Below, piece after piece: positions 8,774 to 17,922 of a stretch of 33,662 nucleotides of DNA. Position 1 is the stretch's first letter. Every line of letters begins with the position of its first letter. The translations under genes and the position numbers were made by a program. The notes beneath the pieces were generated by a model. That model saw nothing but the letters and a program-made list of their open reading frames with translations. It did not search any database and was not told where the DNA came from. This DNA comes from G963692885 sp964657395. Its GTDB lineage: Bacteria; Acidobacteriota; Terriglobia; Terriglobales; Acidobacteriaceae. The stretch covers positions 1-33,662 of the forward strand of contig CAZZUX010000032.1 of NCBI GenBank assembly GCA_964657395.1, given 5' to 3'.

Positions 8774-11079
8774 TTGCCCGTGCCCTCAGCCTCCGCGAAC
8801 TTCTGTCCGGGTGCGTCCCTGCCCAGGTACATCTCAAACTGCGCGAGGATCCGCTCATAGAGGTGCGTTCGCGCCTCCGGTCCAGCGATCGAGTGTGTCT
8901 TGCGCGGATACAACTGCAGGTCATACGGAACGTTGGCGTCGATCAGCTTCTGAATGTATTGAATTGAATTCGCCATGTGCACATTGTCATCGCCCGTCCC
9001 ATGCACCAGCAGCAGCCGTCCCTTCAACGAAGCTACGCTGTTCACTACAGAGTCGTCGCGATAAGCGTCCTGATCTTCTGAAGGAATGCCCAGATACCGT
9101 TCGGTGTAGATGGAGTCGTAATTACGCCAGTCGGTGACTGGTGCAACGGAAACGCCGGCCTTGAAGCGATCGGAATGCGACATCGCATACAGCGTAAACG
9201 TGCCGCCCCAGCTCCAGCCCCACCAGCCCAGTTGCTGCGGATCCAGCTCCTTGTGCATGGCAAGTACCTGGTCGACGGCTGCGAGCTGATCTTCCAACTG
9301 CACCGGACCGAAGTTGTGATAAGACTCCTGTTCAAAGTCGCGTCCGCGATAGCCCATGCCCCGATTATCGACATGCAGTACGGCGAAGCCATGCTGCGCC
9401 AGCACCTGGTCGAATAACAACTCGCGTCCGTTCCACGCGTTGCGCACAGTCTGCGCATGCGTGCCGCCATACGGATTCACGATCAGCGGCACATGCTCCT
9501 TCTTCTGCTTGCCCTGCGGCAGCTGCAGGCTGGCAAACAGCGTGGTCTTGCCATCGGCAGCTTTCAGCTCCAGTTGTTCCGGACCTACCAGGTCGTAATC
9601 GGCAACCGATGGCGAAGTCCAGAACACATTGCAGTCTGTTTCATTGCGGCACGTGCTCACTGTGGGCGGCACCATCAGCGACGACGCTTCGTCGGAAAAG
9701 AAGCGGGCATTCGGCGAGAACACCACATCGTGGAAGCCGGTCTGGCTCGTCACCTGGTGCTTTCCCGTACCATCCAGCTTCACTGCCCACAACTGCTGCT
9801 CGCGGGCGTCGCCTTCATTAGACAGGTAATAAACGACACCGTCCTTTTCGTCGACAGCCTTCACGGCATCGACTTCGAAGTCGCCGCTGGTAAGCTGCTT
9901 CTCCATCTTTGCTTCGCCACTCGCAGCCGGATCAAAGCTGTATTCGTAAACATGCGTGTGGCCGTCTCGCCAGCTCAGCCACAGCAGCTTGTTGCCGGTG
10001 AACGTCACGTCGTATTGTTCATCGAAAAACTTGTCATCCTTCTCACTCAGCACTTTGTGCACACCGCCCTTGGGACCGATGTCGGCAAAGTACAGATCGC
10101 GATGCTTGTGGTCGCGGGTCAGCGTCTCGACCCACACAGTGCTCGCATTGATCCATCCAAATCGTGGAATATAGTCGAAGCCGGCCTGCACCGGAATCTT
10201 CAACCAGGTCGTCTTGTTACTGCCGGTACGCACCACGCCCACACGGACCGAAGGATTCGGATCGCCCGGCTGGGGATAGCGCTGCTCGTTCACCGTGGCG
10301 TGAACCGGGATCCAGTCAGTGATGGGATATTTCGGCACTGCGGTGTCATTCATCTGCAGATAGGCGATGGACTTTGAATCCGGCGACCAGAAGTAGTTGC
10401 TCCTCACGTCAAGCTCTTCTTCATACACCCAGTCAACTTCGCCATTCAAAATCGCATCGTCCTTCGTGTTGGTCAGCGTGATGGCCGGCGACCTGGGCTC
10501 CTGCAAATTGCGCACATACAGGTTGTGGTCATGAAGGTAGGAGAGAAGCTTGCCGTCCGGTGAAAACTTCGGATCGTCCCCGCTGCCTGCTCCAGTGGAG
10601 GCGACTTCCACCGCCGTGCCTGTCGCCAGCGTATACATCCACAATTCGCCGCTGGCATTGAACAGCAGGTGCTGCGAATCCGGCATCCAGAGATAGCTCG
10701 CCTGCTTATAGCGTTCGCGATGGTCCTTATCCTGCTCATTCGTGCCGGGTGCCAGCAGGCTTGCCAGCTTTGCCTTGTTTACGAGTACGGACTGTCTGCC
10801 GCTCGAGCCTTCTACCTGCATCAGATCGCCGTTCGAAGGAGAGAGGTACGTAAGCCGCGTGCCATCGGGGCTCCACGTCAACCCCTCCGGAGGTGTCGAC
10901 GTGATGCCATCTTTCGCGAAGATTACAGGGACCGTTAAAGCCTTGCTGGTGCGGGCCTTCGCAGGCGGTTCGCCGAATGCAGGCAGAAGTACGGTCATCA
11001 TCGCAGTCATTGGAGCAATTGCCAAAACGAGTGTGGCCGCGCAGCTTTTCAGAAAACGGATCAACAAGGTTTGCACCAC
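8770..11079 (-). CDS. Dipeptidyl-peptidase IV-like S9 serine peptidase
   Basis: A 769-residue prolyl oligopeptidase family enzyme of the DPP IV branch, which releases N-terminal dipeptides, typically X-Pro. The N-terminal beta-propeller carries WSPDG-type repeats (around 69, 171, 231) and the double-glutamate motif DWVYEEEL (216-223) that binds the substrate amino terminus. The alpha/beta hydrolase domain has NPYGGTHAQ, DNRGMGYRGRDFE, nucleophile S623 in GWSWGG, acid D697/D698 in HGTGDDNVH and H729 in KTHS. The first ~37 residues look like a signal peptide or anchor, so it probably acts in the periplasm or is secreted. The start is GTG at 11079; no Shine-Dalgarno site is visible and GTG at 11076 is equally possible. 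It overlaps the downstream MBL-fold gene by four bases and is divergent from the glycosyltransferase gene. Confidence 0.92.
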   Translation of the reverse strand: MVQTLLIRFLKSCAATLVLAIAPMTAMMTVLLPAFGEPPAKARTSKALTVPVIFAKDGITSTPPEGLTWSPDGTRLTYLSPSNGDLMQVEGSSGRQSVLVNKAKLASLLAPGTNEQDKDHRERYKQASYLWMPDSQHLLFNASGELWMYTLATGTAVEVASTGAGSGDDPKFSPDGKLLSYLHDHNLYVRNLQEPRSPAITLTNTKDDAILNGEVDWVYEEELDVRSNYFWSPDSKSIAYLQMNDTAVPKYPITDWIPVHATVNEQRYPQPGDPNPSVRVGVVRTGSNKTTWLKIPVQAGFDYIPRFGWINASTVWVETLTRDHKHRDLYFADIGPKGGVHKVLSEKDDKFFDEQYDVTFTGNKLLWLSWRDGHTHVYEYSFDPAASGEAKMEKQLTSGDFEVDAVKAVDEKDGVVYYLSNEGDAREQQLWAVKLDGTGKHQVTSQTGFHDVVFSPNARFFSDEASSLMVPPTVSTCRNETDCNVFWTSPSVADYDLVGPEQLELKAADGKTTLFASLQLPQGKQKKEHVPLIVNPYGGTHAQTVRNAWNGRELLFDQVLAQHGFAVLHVDNRGMGYRGRDFEQESYHNFGPVQLEDQLAAVDQVLAMHKELDPQQLGWWGWSWGGTFTLYAMSHSDRFKAGVSVAPVTDWRNYDSIYTERYLGIPSEDQDAYRDDSVVNSVASLKGRLLLVHGTGDDNVHMANSIQYIQKLIDANVPYDLQLYPRKTHSIAGPEARTHLYERILAQFEMYLGRDAPGQKFAEAEGTGK

Positions 11080-11234
11080 GCTTTGTGTTCGATTGGGAAC
11101 GAGAGAATCACGGGAATTCTACAGCAGCCGCCCGCCTTCGAATTGAAGACCTCTGGGAGTCATCACGATGCGGCGCTGCCAGCTACCTCGCGTTGCACGA
11201 GACAACGAGCGAAACCGATAGAATCGAAGAACGC

Positions 11235-12695
11235 ATGCAGATTCGCAGGAGATTAGCTGGCCTTCCGGCCTGGAGGCGCGGCAGCCGTGCTTCAACGCCG
11301 CGCAACAGTGATATTCTCGCGCCGCGCGGCAGCGATGCCTCCCTGGTGATCTCCGCCGACGAACGTTCGAGTCCGCCCGTCCGCATGTTCTGGATTGCTT
11401 TCATCGTTCGCGTTCTTTTTTTAACCATCGCCCACAAATACCGGCTGCGGACCTACCTTGATCATTTTGAATTCGGCTGGGAGATGGGCCGGATTTCGCG
11501 CGCTCTCGCCACCGGCTTCGGCTATGCCGATCCGTTCAACGGCCACAGCGGTCCCACTGCCTGGGCTCCCCCGCTTTACCCGCTGCTGCTCGCCGGAGTG
11601 TTCAAGCTGTTTGGGGTTTACACGCTGAAAGCCGCATGGGTCATCCTCACGCTCAACAGCCTCTTTTCTGCAGCGATTGCTCCCGCGGTTTATGAGATCG
11701 CCTGGCGCTGCTTTGGCCGCAACGCACGCGGCATGACCATCGCGCTCTGGTCCGGCTGGCTTTGGGCCCTCTACCCGGCTGCCATGCAGTATGCCGTTCA
11801 CTGGGTGTGGGAGATGTCGCTCAGCACTGCGCTCTTCTCCTGGCTACTTGTCGTCGCGCTGCGTGTTCGCGGCCTGGGTGAAGATGTCTGGACCGGCGGG
11901 CCGCAATCGTTGCGATTATGGATTGTCTTCGGCTGCCTCTGGGGTCTGCTCGCGCTCTCCAACAGTTCCCTCATCAGCTTCCTGCCTTTCTGCGGCTTAT
12001 GGATGATCTGGCCTGAATTACGCAGCCGAAATTTTGCAGGCGCTCTGCGCAACGCTGTGCTCGCGGCTATCTGCTGTGCTGCCATCATCAGTCCATGGAT
12101 CATTCGAAACTGGTATGCCTTCCACGCTTTCGTTCCGCTGCGTGCGAACTTCGGCGCGGAACTCTATGAATCGACACTGCCCTCAAACAATGGTTTCCCA
12201 TGGGGCGGGACCCTGTCACTCGCCGAGCGCGATCCCGGCTTCATGCGCTACAAGCAACTGGGCGAAGTCGCCTTCAGCAAGGAGCAGGGCGCAAAAGCCA
12301 TGTTGACCATCCACCAGCATCGTCGCACGTTCGTCGAACTTGCCATCAAGCGCTTCTATTTCTTCTGGATGAGCGTGCCCCACCCCTTCGACAAAAGCGC
12401 GTCGCTCGAATTGCTGCGCGAGTTCAGCTATGGCTTTATCAGTCTTGGCGGTATCTTCGGACTGGCTCTGGCATTCAGGAATCACGTCCCCGGAGCGTGG
12501 CTCTTCTTCTGGGCCTTCCTGATGCTGCCCGCCCTCTACTACTTTGTCACCGTGCAGGCGCGCTTCCGTCATCCCCTGGAGCCAATCATGACTGTACTGA
12601 TTGTGTATCTCTTTCAATCGGCCAGCCCCCGGTCCAGGAACAGCCGCACGGCAGGCCACGCACGCACTCAGCTCAACGAGGTACAGGCTTCATGA
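11235..12695 (+). CDS. GT39-family GT-C membrane glycosyltransferase
   Basis: A 486-residue polytopic membrane protein. After a basic, Ser/Arg-rich N-terminus (~50 residues) and a first membrane helix comes the GT39 signature loop: DHFEFGWEMGRISRALATGFGYADPF, then SGPTAWAPPLYPLLLAGVFKLFG, matching the D-x-(n)-A-x-x-G-x-GF and PPLYPLLLA pattern of these enzymes. About nine further helices follow, and the protein ends with a short Arg-rich cytoplasmic tail. It presumably transfers a sugar from polyprenyl phosphate outside the membrane; the acceptor is unknown. The open frame extends upstream into the DPP IV gene, so ATG 11235 is preferred; ATG 11385 is an alternative that removes the polar N-terminus. 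There is no Shine-Dalgarno site, but TAGAAT lies at 11219-11224. The stop overlaps the next gene's start (ATGA), coupling it to an NAD-dependent epimerase, which suggests glycan or envelope biosynthesis. Confidence 0.82.
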   Translation: MQIRRRLAGLPAWRRGSRASTPRNSDILAPRGSDASLVISADERSSPPVRMFWIAFIVRVLFLTIAHKYRLRTYLDHFEFGWEMGRISRALATGFGYADPFNGHSGPTAWAPPLYPLLLAGVFKLFGVYTLKAAWVILTLNSLFSAAIAPAVYEIAWRCFGRNARGMTIALWSGWLWALYPAAMQYAVHWVWEMSLSTALFSWLLVVALRVRGLGEDVWTGGPQSLRLWIVFGCLWGLLALSNSSLISFLPFCGLWMIWPELRSRNFAGALRNAVLAAICCAAIISPWIIRNWYAFHAFVPLRANFGAELYESTLPSNNGFPWGGTLSLAERDPGFMRYKQLGEVAFSKEQGAKAMLTIHQHRRTFVELAIKRFYFFWMSVPHPFDKSASLELLREFSYGFISLGGIFGLALAFRNHVPGAWLFFWAFLMLPALYYFVTVQARFRHPLEPIMTVLIVYLFQSASPRSRNSRTAGHARTQLNEVQAS

Positions 12696-13723
12696 AGTTA
12701 CTCGTCACCGGAGGCTCCGGTTTCTTCGGCGGCATCCTCAAACGCCGGCTGCTGGCAGAGGGCCACTCTGTCGAAAACATCGATCTCGTCGCTGATCCCG
12801 ACAGGCACACCAGTCTCATCAGCCACCAGGGCGATATTCGTAACGCTGATCTACTACGAACAGTCTTTGCTGCCGGCCGCTTCGACGCCGTGCTGCACTG
12901 CGCCGCCATGCTCGCGCATGACACCATCTCCGAACAGGACCTCTGGACCTCCAACGTGGATGGCACTCGCCGCCTGGCGGAAGCCAGCACCGCGGCCGAC
13001 GTGCGCCAGTTCATCTTCATCTCTACCAACTGCCTCTGGGCTAGTGATCGCGGCCACCCGGTCGGTGAAGACGAAGCACCCGAGCCAGTTGAACTCTACG
13101 GCCGATCGAAGCTGGCCGCCGAGCAGGTGCTCAGCGAATTCCGGCAACTCAACGTCATCACCATTCGCTGTCCCACCATCATCGATGCCGGCCGCCTCGG
13201 TTTGCTCGCCATCCTGTTCGAGTTCATCAAGGATGGCAAGAAGGTCTGGGTTGTCGGCGATGGCTCCAACCGCTACCAGTTCATCTACGCGCAGGACCTC
13301 GCCACGGCGTGTCTTCAGGCGTTGCGCTATCCTCAGTCCGATCTTTTTCACATAGGTTCAGACAACGTCGTCTCGCTGCGCCATGTGTATGAATCGGTAA
13401 TTGCCGCCGCAGGCTCACGCTCCCGGGTTAAGCAATTGCCGAAGGGCCCTACGATCGCAGCCATGAAGCTCGCTCACAAACTCCACGTCTCGCCGCTTGG
13501 GCCTTACCACTATCGCATGATCGCGGAACACTTCATCTTCGACACGACCCGCATTCGCGAGCGCCTTGGCTGGAAGCCCACGCTGACCAACGAGCAGATG
13601 ATGATCGAAGCCTACAGCTACTACGCCGCCGGCCACCAGGAAATCCACGCCAGGAAGGATGTCTCGGCGCATTCCAAGCCGGCATCCATGGGCATCATTC
13701 GATTGCTGAAGTGGATTTCCTGA
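12692..13723 (+). CDS. NAD-dependent epimerase/dehydratase (extended SDR)
   Basis: A 343-residue extended short-chain dehydrogenase. The Rossmann signature is GGSGFFGG (7-14), a variant of GxxGxxG. Other motifs are D48-I in the adenine pocket (GDIRNADLL), HCAA (69-72), S111/T112 in FISTN, and the catalytic Y136-x3-K140 in LYGRSKLAAEQ. This supports nucleotide-sugar or other NAD(P)-linked epimerase, dehydratase or reductase chemistry. The C-terminal half (FIYAQDLATACLQAL, then RIRERLGWKPT) matches sugar epimerases. The ATG at 12692 overlaps the glycosyltransferase stop codon by four bases, so translation is probably coupled and the two products likely serve one glycan pathway. The last ~25 residues are polar and extend past the family core. 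The exact substrate cannot be assigned. Confidence 0.88.
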   Translation: MKLLVTGGSGFFGGILKRRLLAEGHSVENIDLVADPDRHTSLISHQGDIRNADLLRTVFAAGRFDAVLHCAAMLAHDTISEQDLWTSNVDGTRRLAEASTAADVRQFIFISTNCLWASDRGHPVGEDEAPEPVELYGRSKLAAEQVLSEFRQLNVITIRCPTIIDAGRLGLLAILFEFIKDGKKVWVVGDGSNRYQFIYAQDLATACLQALRYPQSDLFHIGSDNVVSLRHVYESVIAAAGSRSRVKQLPKGPTIAAMKLAHKLHVSPLGPYHYRMIAEHFIFDTTRIRERLGWKPTLTNEQMMIEAYSYYAAGHQEIHARKDVSAHSKPASMGIIRLLKWIS

Positions 13724-13780
13724 CAGCGTGCCTGATTCCGGCCTGCGCTCCTGATAAGGTTTCTTTCTAAGGTAAATGTG

Positions 13781-14551
13781 ATGGATGAGATTCGCCCAAA
13801 CCTTGAAACCATCGAAACACTCATCTGTCTGCAGCAGGTGAATGAAGAAGTGTTGCGTGCCTCGACAGAGCTGGCTGCCCTGCCACGACGCATCGCGGAA
13901 CTTGAAGAGCGTCTGGCCAAGCGTCAGAAAGACGTAGCCGCCTCCGAAGCGCGCGTGAAAGCAGAAGAAGCACAGCGGCGCAGTCTCGAGAGCGATCTCA
14001 AGTCGCAGCAGGTGAAGATCGAAAAGTTCAAGTCACAGACCAGCAGCGTCAAGAACAATGAGCAGTTCCATGCCCTGCAGCACGAAATCAGCTTCGCCGA
14101 AAAGGAGATCAGCCGCATTGAAGACGCTGAACTCGACTGCATGCAGCGCACCGAAGATGCCGAAGCGCTGCTGAAGACCGCGAAAGCAGAAGCCGCCAAC
14201 CAGCAGGCCCAGCTCGATGCCGATCGCCGACAGGTCGCCATCCTCATCACCGAGAAAAAGGAAGAACTCGCCCGTCTCAAGCAGGAGCAGCAGGGTCTGC
14301 GCGCCGCCCTTGATCCGGATCTGCTCAAGAACTACGATCGCATCGCCAGTTCCCGCAAGACCGGCGCCGCCCGCGCCACTCACCAGAAGTGTTCGGCCTG
14401 CCAGATGCAGCTGCGCCCTCAGGCCTGGAATGCCGTCCGTTCCGGCGCATTGCTCACCTGCGAAAGCTGCGGCCGTTTGCTCTTCTTCAATGCAAAGCTG
14501 GAGCCGCAGAGTGAGGGCGGCACAAGCGGCGCAGTTTCGCGTTCCGCGTAG
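13781..14551 (+). CDS. COG1579 coiled-coil protein with C4 zinc ribbon
   Basis: A 256-residue protein of the COG1579/DUF164 type. Residues ~20-180 form a long, nearly uninterrupted coiled coil rich in Glu, Lys, Ala and Gln, with a break at SSVKNNEQFHALQHEI (88-103), which is typical of the family. A C-terminal zinc ribbon follows with C204-x2-C207 and C227-x2-C230 (KCSACQMQLRPQ, CESCGRLLFF). The family is widespread in bacteria and has been proposed to bind nucleic acid, but no reaction is established. An AAGG at 13769-13772 serves as a weak ribosome site for ATG 13781; a GTG immediately upstream (13778) is an alternative that adds one residue. It starts 57 bases after the epimerase and may be co-transcribed with it. 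Confidence 0.88.
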   Translation: MDEIRPNLETIETLICLQQVNEEVLRASTELAALPRRIAELEERLAKRQKDVAASEARVKAEEAQRRSLESDLKSQQVKIEKFKSQTSSVKNNEQFHALQHEISFAEKEISRIEDAELDCMQRTEDAEALLKTAKAEAANQQAQLDADRRQVAILITEKKEELARLKQEQQGLRAALDPDLLKNYDRIASSRKTGAARATHQKCSACQMQLRPQAWNAVRSGALLTCESCGRLLFFNAKLEPQSEGGTSGAVSRSA

Positions 14552-14689
14552 GGATCAACGTCAGAAACGACGAACTTTGTTCGAGCCTGGAACCGTTCAC
14601 AGCGACTAACGATCGCGGCTGTTAGTACCGAATGATCAGCCGTCGACTGCTATGAACAGCATTGTGCGGGCGCAATTGGTTGTCGAAGC

Positions 14690-14722
14690 AAAAAAAACGG
14701 CCGCGATGATGATTCGCGGCCG
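14690..14722 (-). terminator. Rho-independent terminator of the XRE-cupin gene
   Basis: On the minus strand a perfect 9-bp stem, CGGCCGCGA/TCGCGGCCG (14722-14714 with 14706-14698), encloses a 7-base loop and is followed at once by eight Ts (As at 14690-14697 on the plus strand). It lies 21 bases past the stop of the XRE-cupin gene. Confidence 0.92.
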
Positions 14723-14743
14723 CTTCGAAGTACTTGCGAGTCT

Positions 14744-15550
14744 CTAGTCGCCGCTCATCTCTCTTGCTGCCTGACTTGGAGCAGCTCCATTGCTGGTCCT
14801 ACCGTTCATCTTTGGAGCTTCCAGCTTTGGACTTTCCATCGCTGGCGCTGCCATCTGCGGGCGCGGAGCCAGGGCTCCATTGCCAATGGTGCGCATAGCC
14901 GAGGCAGCCTGCGAGGCTTGCATCTGATGCATCGTTACGATGATTGCTACAGCAGGTGTATCACCCGCGCAGCAGTAGCTATGCGGTGTGCTGGCGTCAA
15001 AATACACCCCATCACCCGGTTCCAGGATGTTCACCTTGTCGGAGTGACGAATCTCGAGTTGACCGTCAAGCACATAAAGAAACTCAAAACCCGTATGAAC
15101 ATGAGGGCGGACTTCGTGGCCCTTCTTCATAGGGACGAATTCGGCGTAGTAAGGGTCGAGTGCCCGGTCGGGCACCATGTATCCGAGACTTTCGAAGAAG
15201 TAGGTCGGATCATCGACACCGGTCTGCGGCAGACGGACCCGTTCCTTCTTACGATGAACCCGGAAAATGGTTTGTGGCTCAGACTCGAAGAAATACGAGA
15301 GGTCTTTGCTGAAAACCATGGCGATACGTGCAAGGTTTCTCAGGGTCGGTACAACACGACCAGTCTCCAGTTGCGAGAGAAAGCTTGCCGACAAGCCCGT
15401 ATGCTTTCCGAGTTCGACCAGGCCCATGGACTTCTTTAGACGCAACCGCTTGATGCGTTCACCGATATGCTTCTCAGATATGACTGCCTCAGCGCTTTCA
15501 GGATCAATTTCAGTCATTGGACCTGTCGTGACTTTCACTGGTTTATCCAC
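14744..15550 (-). CDS. XRE-family transcriptional regulator with cupin sensor domain
   Basis: A 268-residue regulator. Residues ~28-88 form an XRE helix-turn-helix (GERIKRLRLKKSMGLVELGKHTGLSASFLSQLETGRVVPTLRNLARIA). Residues ~130-207 form a cupin-2 barrel with likely metal or ligand residues H150, H152, E156 and H190 (RPHVHTGFEFLYVLDG, STPHSYCC). XRE-cupin proteins commonly act as small-molecule-responsive repressors of nearby metabolic genes, but the ligand is not evident. Beyond the cupin a ~56-residue Ala/Pro/Met/Ser-rich tail is unlike the usual family ending. The start is GTG at 15550, supported by AAGGAG seven bases upstream; the internal ATG at residue 12 is less likely. It is transcribed alone, divergent from the TIGR01777 epimerase gene, which is a possible target, and ends at a clear terminator. 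Confidence 0.92.
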   Translation of the reverse strand: MDKPVKVTTGPMTEIDPESAEAVISEKHIGERIKRLRLKKSMGLVELGKHTGLSASFLSQLETGRVVPTLRNLARIAMVFSKDLSYFFESEPQTIFRVHRKKERVRLPQTGVDDPTYFFESLGYMVPDRALDPYYAEFVPMKKGHEVRPHVHTGFEFLYVLDGQLEIRHSDKVNILEPGDGVYFDASTPHSYCCAGDTPAVAIIVTMHQMQASQAASAMRTIGNGALAPRPQMAAPAMESPKLEAPKMNGRTSNGAAPSQAAREMSGD

Positions 15551-15740
15551 GTTCCTTCTCCTTAAATGTTGGCGTGGGTCGCGACAGGATCATCGGGAAT
15601 GAGGCGACTTCACTTTTGTCTTGTACAAAGGGTGAGATGCAACAAAGCGTATCCGTGTTACTCGCATCAACAATTATGTTGACTCAGTCATCTTCCTTAC
15701 ATTACTTCCGTAGAACTAATTAGAGGCTTAAACAATAGTC

Positions 15741-16652
15741 ATGCAAAGAGTTATGGTAAGTGGTGCCTCTGGGTTGATCGGCAGAGCTGTTCAATCCCAT
15801 CTCCGCAGCAACGGAGTTTATGTTATTAGCCTTGTTCGATCGCGTACGGAGTCGAGCGAGCCAGCAGTGTCCTGGCACCCTGACGGGACTGCAAATGCTG
15901 TAGACGATACAGCCCCGCTGGAAAGTTGCGACTGGGCGGTACATTTATCAGGCGCAAACCTGGCTGACCATCGATGGACAACCTCCTACAAGCGCCAGAT
16001 CATCGACAGCCGCGTGCAATCCTCACGCTCGCTGGTCGAAACATTCTTCCGGTTGAAGAGACCTCCGCGCGTGCTGATCTGCGCGAGTGCCACGGGCATC
16101 TACGGCGACCGCGGAGATGAAATCCTTACCGACTCATCGCAGCCTGGTTCCGGCTTTCTGCCTGAAGTCTGCCAGCTCTGGGAGGCTTCCACATCGGCTG
16201 CAGCAACTCTCGGCATTCGGATCGTTCATCTTCGCTTCGGCGTGGTCTTAGCTCCGGAAGGAGGCGCTCTCAAAAGCTTGCTCCCTGTCTTCAAGCTGGG
16301 GCTCGGCGGGCGTCTCGGTAACGGCCACCAATGGATGAGTTGGATCAGCCTTAACGACGTGGCCCGGGCTGTTCACTTTGCCCTTTCCAATGAATCTGTT
16401 GCTGGCCCCTGCAACTGTATCTCGCCTGAGCCTGTCACCAACCGCGTTTTTACGGCCGCACTTGGCAAGGCGCAGCACAGGCCCGCTCCATGGGTGGTCC
16501 CTGCCTTTGCCTTGAAGACGGCCATGGGGCAGATGGCAGAAGACACCCTGCTTTCCAGTACCCGTGCATTGCCTGTGAAGCTGCAGGCGGCAGGGTTTCA
16601 GTTCGACCATCCCCGGCTCCAGCCGGCACTGGATGCCATGCTTCGTCACTAA
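15741..16652 (+). CDS. TIGR01777 family epimerase (SDR-like, DUF1731)
   Basis: A 303-residue atypical SDR protein of the TIGR01777 family (YfcH-like). The nucleotide-binding signature is SGASGLIGRAV (7-17). Family motifs follow: VHLSGANLADHRWT, a KR-x-I-x-x-SRV segment, ICASATGIYGDRGDE (112-126) and LRFGVVLAPEGGALKSLLPVFKLGLGGRLGNGHQWMSWISLNDV. The C-terminal DUF1731-like segment ends LQAAGFQFDHPRLQPALDAML. Family members bind NAD(P), but their biological substrate is mostly unknown. The start has no strong ribosome site. It is the first gene of a same-strand run (25- and 24-base gaps to the next two genes), so it is likely in an operon with the lipoprotein and FAH-family genes. Confidence 0.88.
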   Translation: MQRVMVSGASGLIGRAVQSHLRSNGVYVISLVRSRTESSEPAVSWHPDGTANAVDDTAPLESCDWAVHLSGANLADHRWTTSYKRQIIDSRVQSSRSLVETFFRLKRPPRVLICASATGIYGDRGDEILTDSSQPGSGFLPEVCQLWEASTSAAATLGIRIVHLRFGVVLAPEGGALKSLLPVFKLGLGGRLGNGHQWMSWISLNDVARAVHFALSNESVAGPCNCISPEPVTNRVFTAALGKAQHRPAPWVVPAFALKTAMGQMAEDTLLSSTRALPVKLQAAGFQFDHPRLQPALDAMLRH

Positions 16653-16677
16653 CCTGCTCTGCTAGGCTCATTTCTGA

Positions 16678-17898
16678 ATGGATTCTCAAAGCGGTTGGCA
16701 GCCGCGCCCAACAGCTTTCCTACCTTGCGCTGACCGGTCATCTACCGACCGCGCCTCCAACGCCAGCCTCTCAGGAGCCTGCCTTCTCTTGTTCCTGGGT
16801 GGAGCCCTGGTGGCCCTGGTCACCTCCTGCGGTCAGCCGGGCGCGCCCCAGCCCCCTTCACTCAACCTGCCGGTACCCGTACGCAATCTCTCCGCCAGGC
16901 GCATCGGCAACATCGTTCATCTTGAGTGGACCGTCTCAGACCGCACCACCGATCACACTGTTCCCGAGAGCCCAATTCGGACTCGCATCTGTCGCACGGA
17001 GAATGCCGGACCCTGTGAAATCGTGACCGAGCAGCCGACGCTTTTGGGCAAAACCGGAAGCTGGGACGATACGTTGCCGACCGACAAAGCACAGGGCCCT
17101 CCGCAACTGCTGACCTACTACATCGAACTCCAGAACCATGCCCACAAATCTGCTGGACGCTCCAATCCTGCCTATGCAGCCAGCGGCAGTGCTATGCCTG
17201 CAATCGACCAAGCAAAAGCTTCCGTCCTGTCCCAGGGCGTGGAACTGCAATGGCAACCGGTCGAGTGGCCTGCCTCCTCTGAAGTCGAACGGCTGGTCCG
17301 CATCACTCGCACCTTGGTAACACCTGCACCGGTGAAGAAAGCCCCTCTGGGCACCCATCAGTTAGCGCAGGAAAAAGGATCAGAACAGACGACACAAGTA
17401 CTGGAAGTGGCGATGCCTCCGGGCTCACCCGCGACCGATTCCGCCCGGGCGTTGGATGAGTCCGCCGGCTTCGATGAAACGTACACCTACCAGCTCCAGC
17501 GGGTGGAGAAAGTCACCCTCGAAAATCATGTCGTAGAGGTTCTCGGTCCACTCAGTTCACCCATCTCGATCACCACTCGGGACGTATTTCCCCCGGCCAT
17601 ACCGCAGCAGCTCTTTGCCGTAGCTGACAATTCCTCGCACGCAATCGATCTCTCCTGGCTCCCGGATAGTGAATCCGATCTGGCGGGCTACTATGTCTAT
17701 CGCGAGGAGGACGATACCCAGTCAAAGGCGCAGCGTATCTCGGGAAACACCCCGCTTGCCGTGCCTTCCTACCACGACACGGCAATCAGGGCGGGTCATC
17801 GCTACACCTACCAGGTCAGCGCCGTCGACCAGAGCGGAAATGAGAGCCAGCGCTCGAACGAGGCTCTTGAGAGTCTTGCATCTCAGCCACAGCAGTAA
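16678..17898 (+). CDS. Fibronectin type III-domain lipoprotein
   Basis: A 406-residue probable lipoprotein of unknown specific role. The hydrophobic stretch GACLLLFLGGALVALVTSC places a lipobox (VTSC) with lipidated Cys51, followed by a Pro-rich linker. Fibronectin-III-like beta domains are visible at about 63-160 (PVRNLSARRIGNIVHLEWTV), less clearly in the middle, and best at about 300-398 (QQLFAVADNSSHAIDLSWLP, AGYYVYRE, YTYQVSAVDQSGNES). The N-region ahead of the hydrophobic core is unusually long (34 residues) if ATG 16678 is used, and there is no convincing Shine-Dalgarno site, so the true start is uncertain. It should be anchored in the cell envelope and could bind proteins or glycans. 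It lies 25 bases after the epimerase gene. Confidence 0.78.
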   Translation: MDSQSGWQPRPTAFLPCADRSSTDRASNASLSGACLLLFLGGALVALVTSCGQPGAPQPPSLNLPVPVRNLSARRIGNIVHLEWTVSDRTTDHTVPESPIRTRICRTENAGPCEIVTEQPTLLGKTGSWDDTLPTDKAQGPPQLLTYYIELQNHAHKSAGRSNPAYAASGSAMPAIDQAKASVLSQGVELQWQPVEWPASSEVERLVRITRTLVTPAPVKKAPLGTHQLAQEKGSEQTTQVLEVAMPPGSPATDSARALDESAGFDETYTYQLQRVEKVTLENHVVEVLGPLSSPISITTRDVFPPAIPQQLFAVADNSSHAIDLSWLPDSESDLAGYYVYREEDDTQSKAQRISGNTPLAVPSYHDTAIRAGHRYTYQVSAVDQSGNESQRSNEALESLASQPQQ

Positions 17899-17922
17899 CT
17901 TCATCGAGCGAGCAGAGTAAAG

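Noticed and set aside
9457..10377. 306-codon plus-strand frame opposite the DPP IV gene
   Set aside because: Antisense shadow with no domain; the DPP IV motifs on the other strand are unambiguous.
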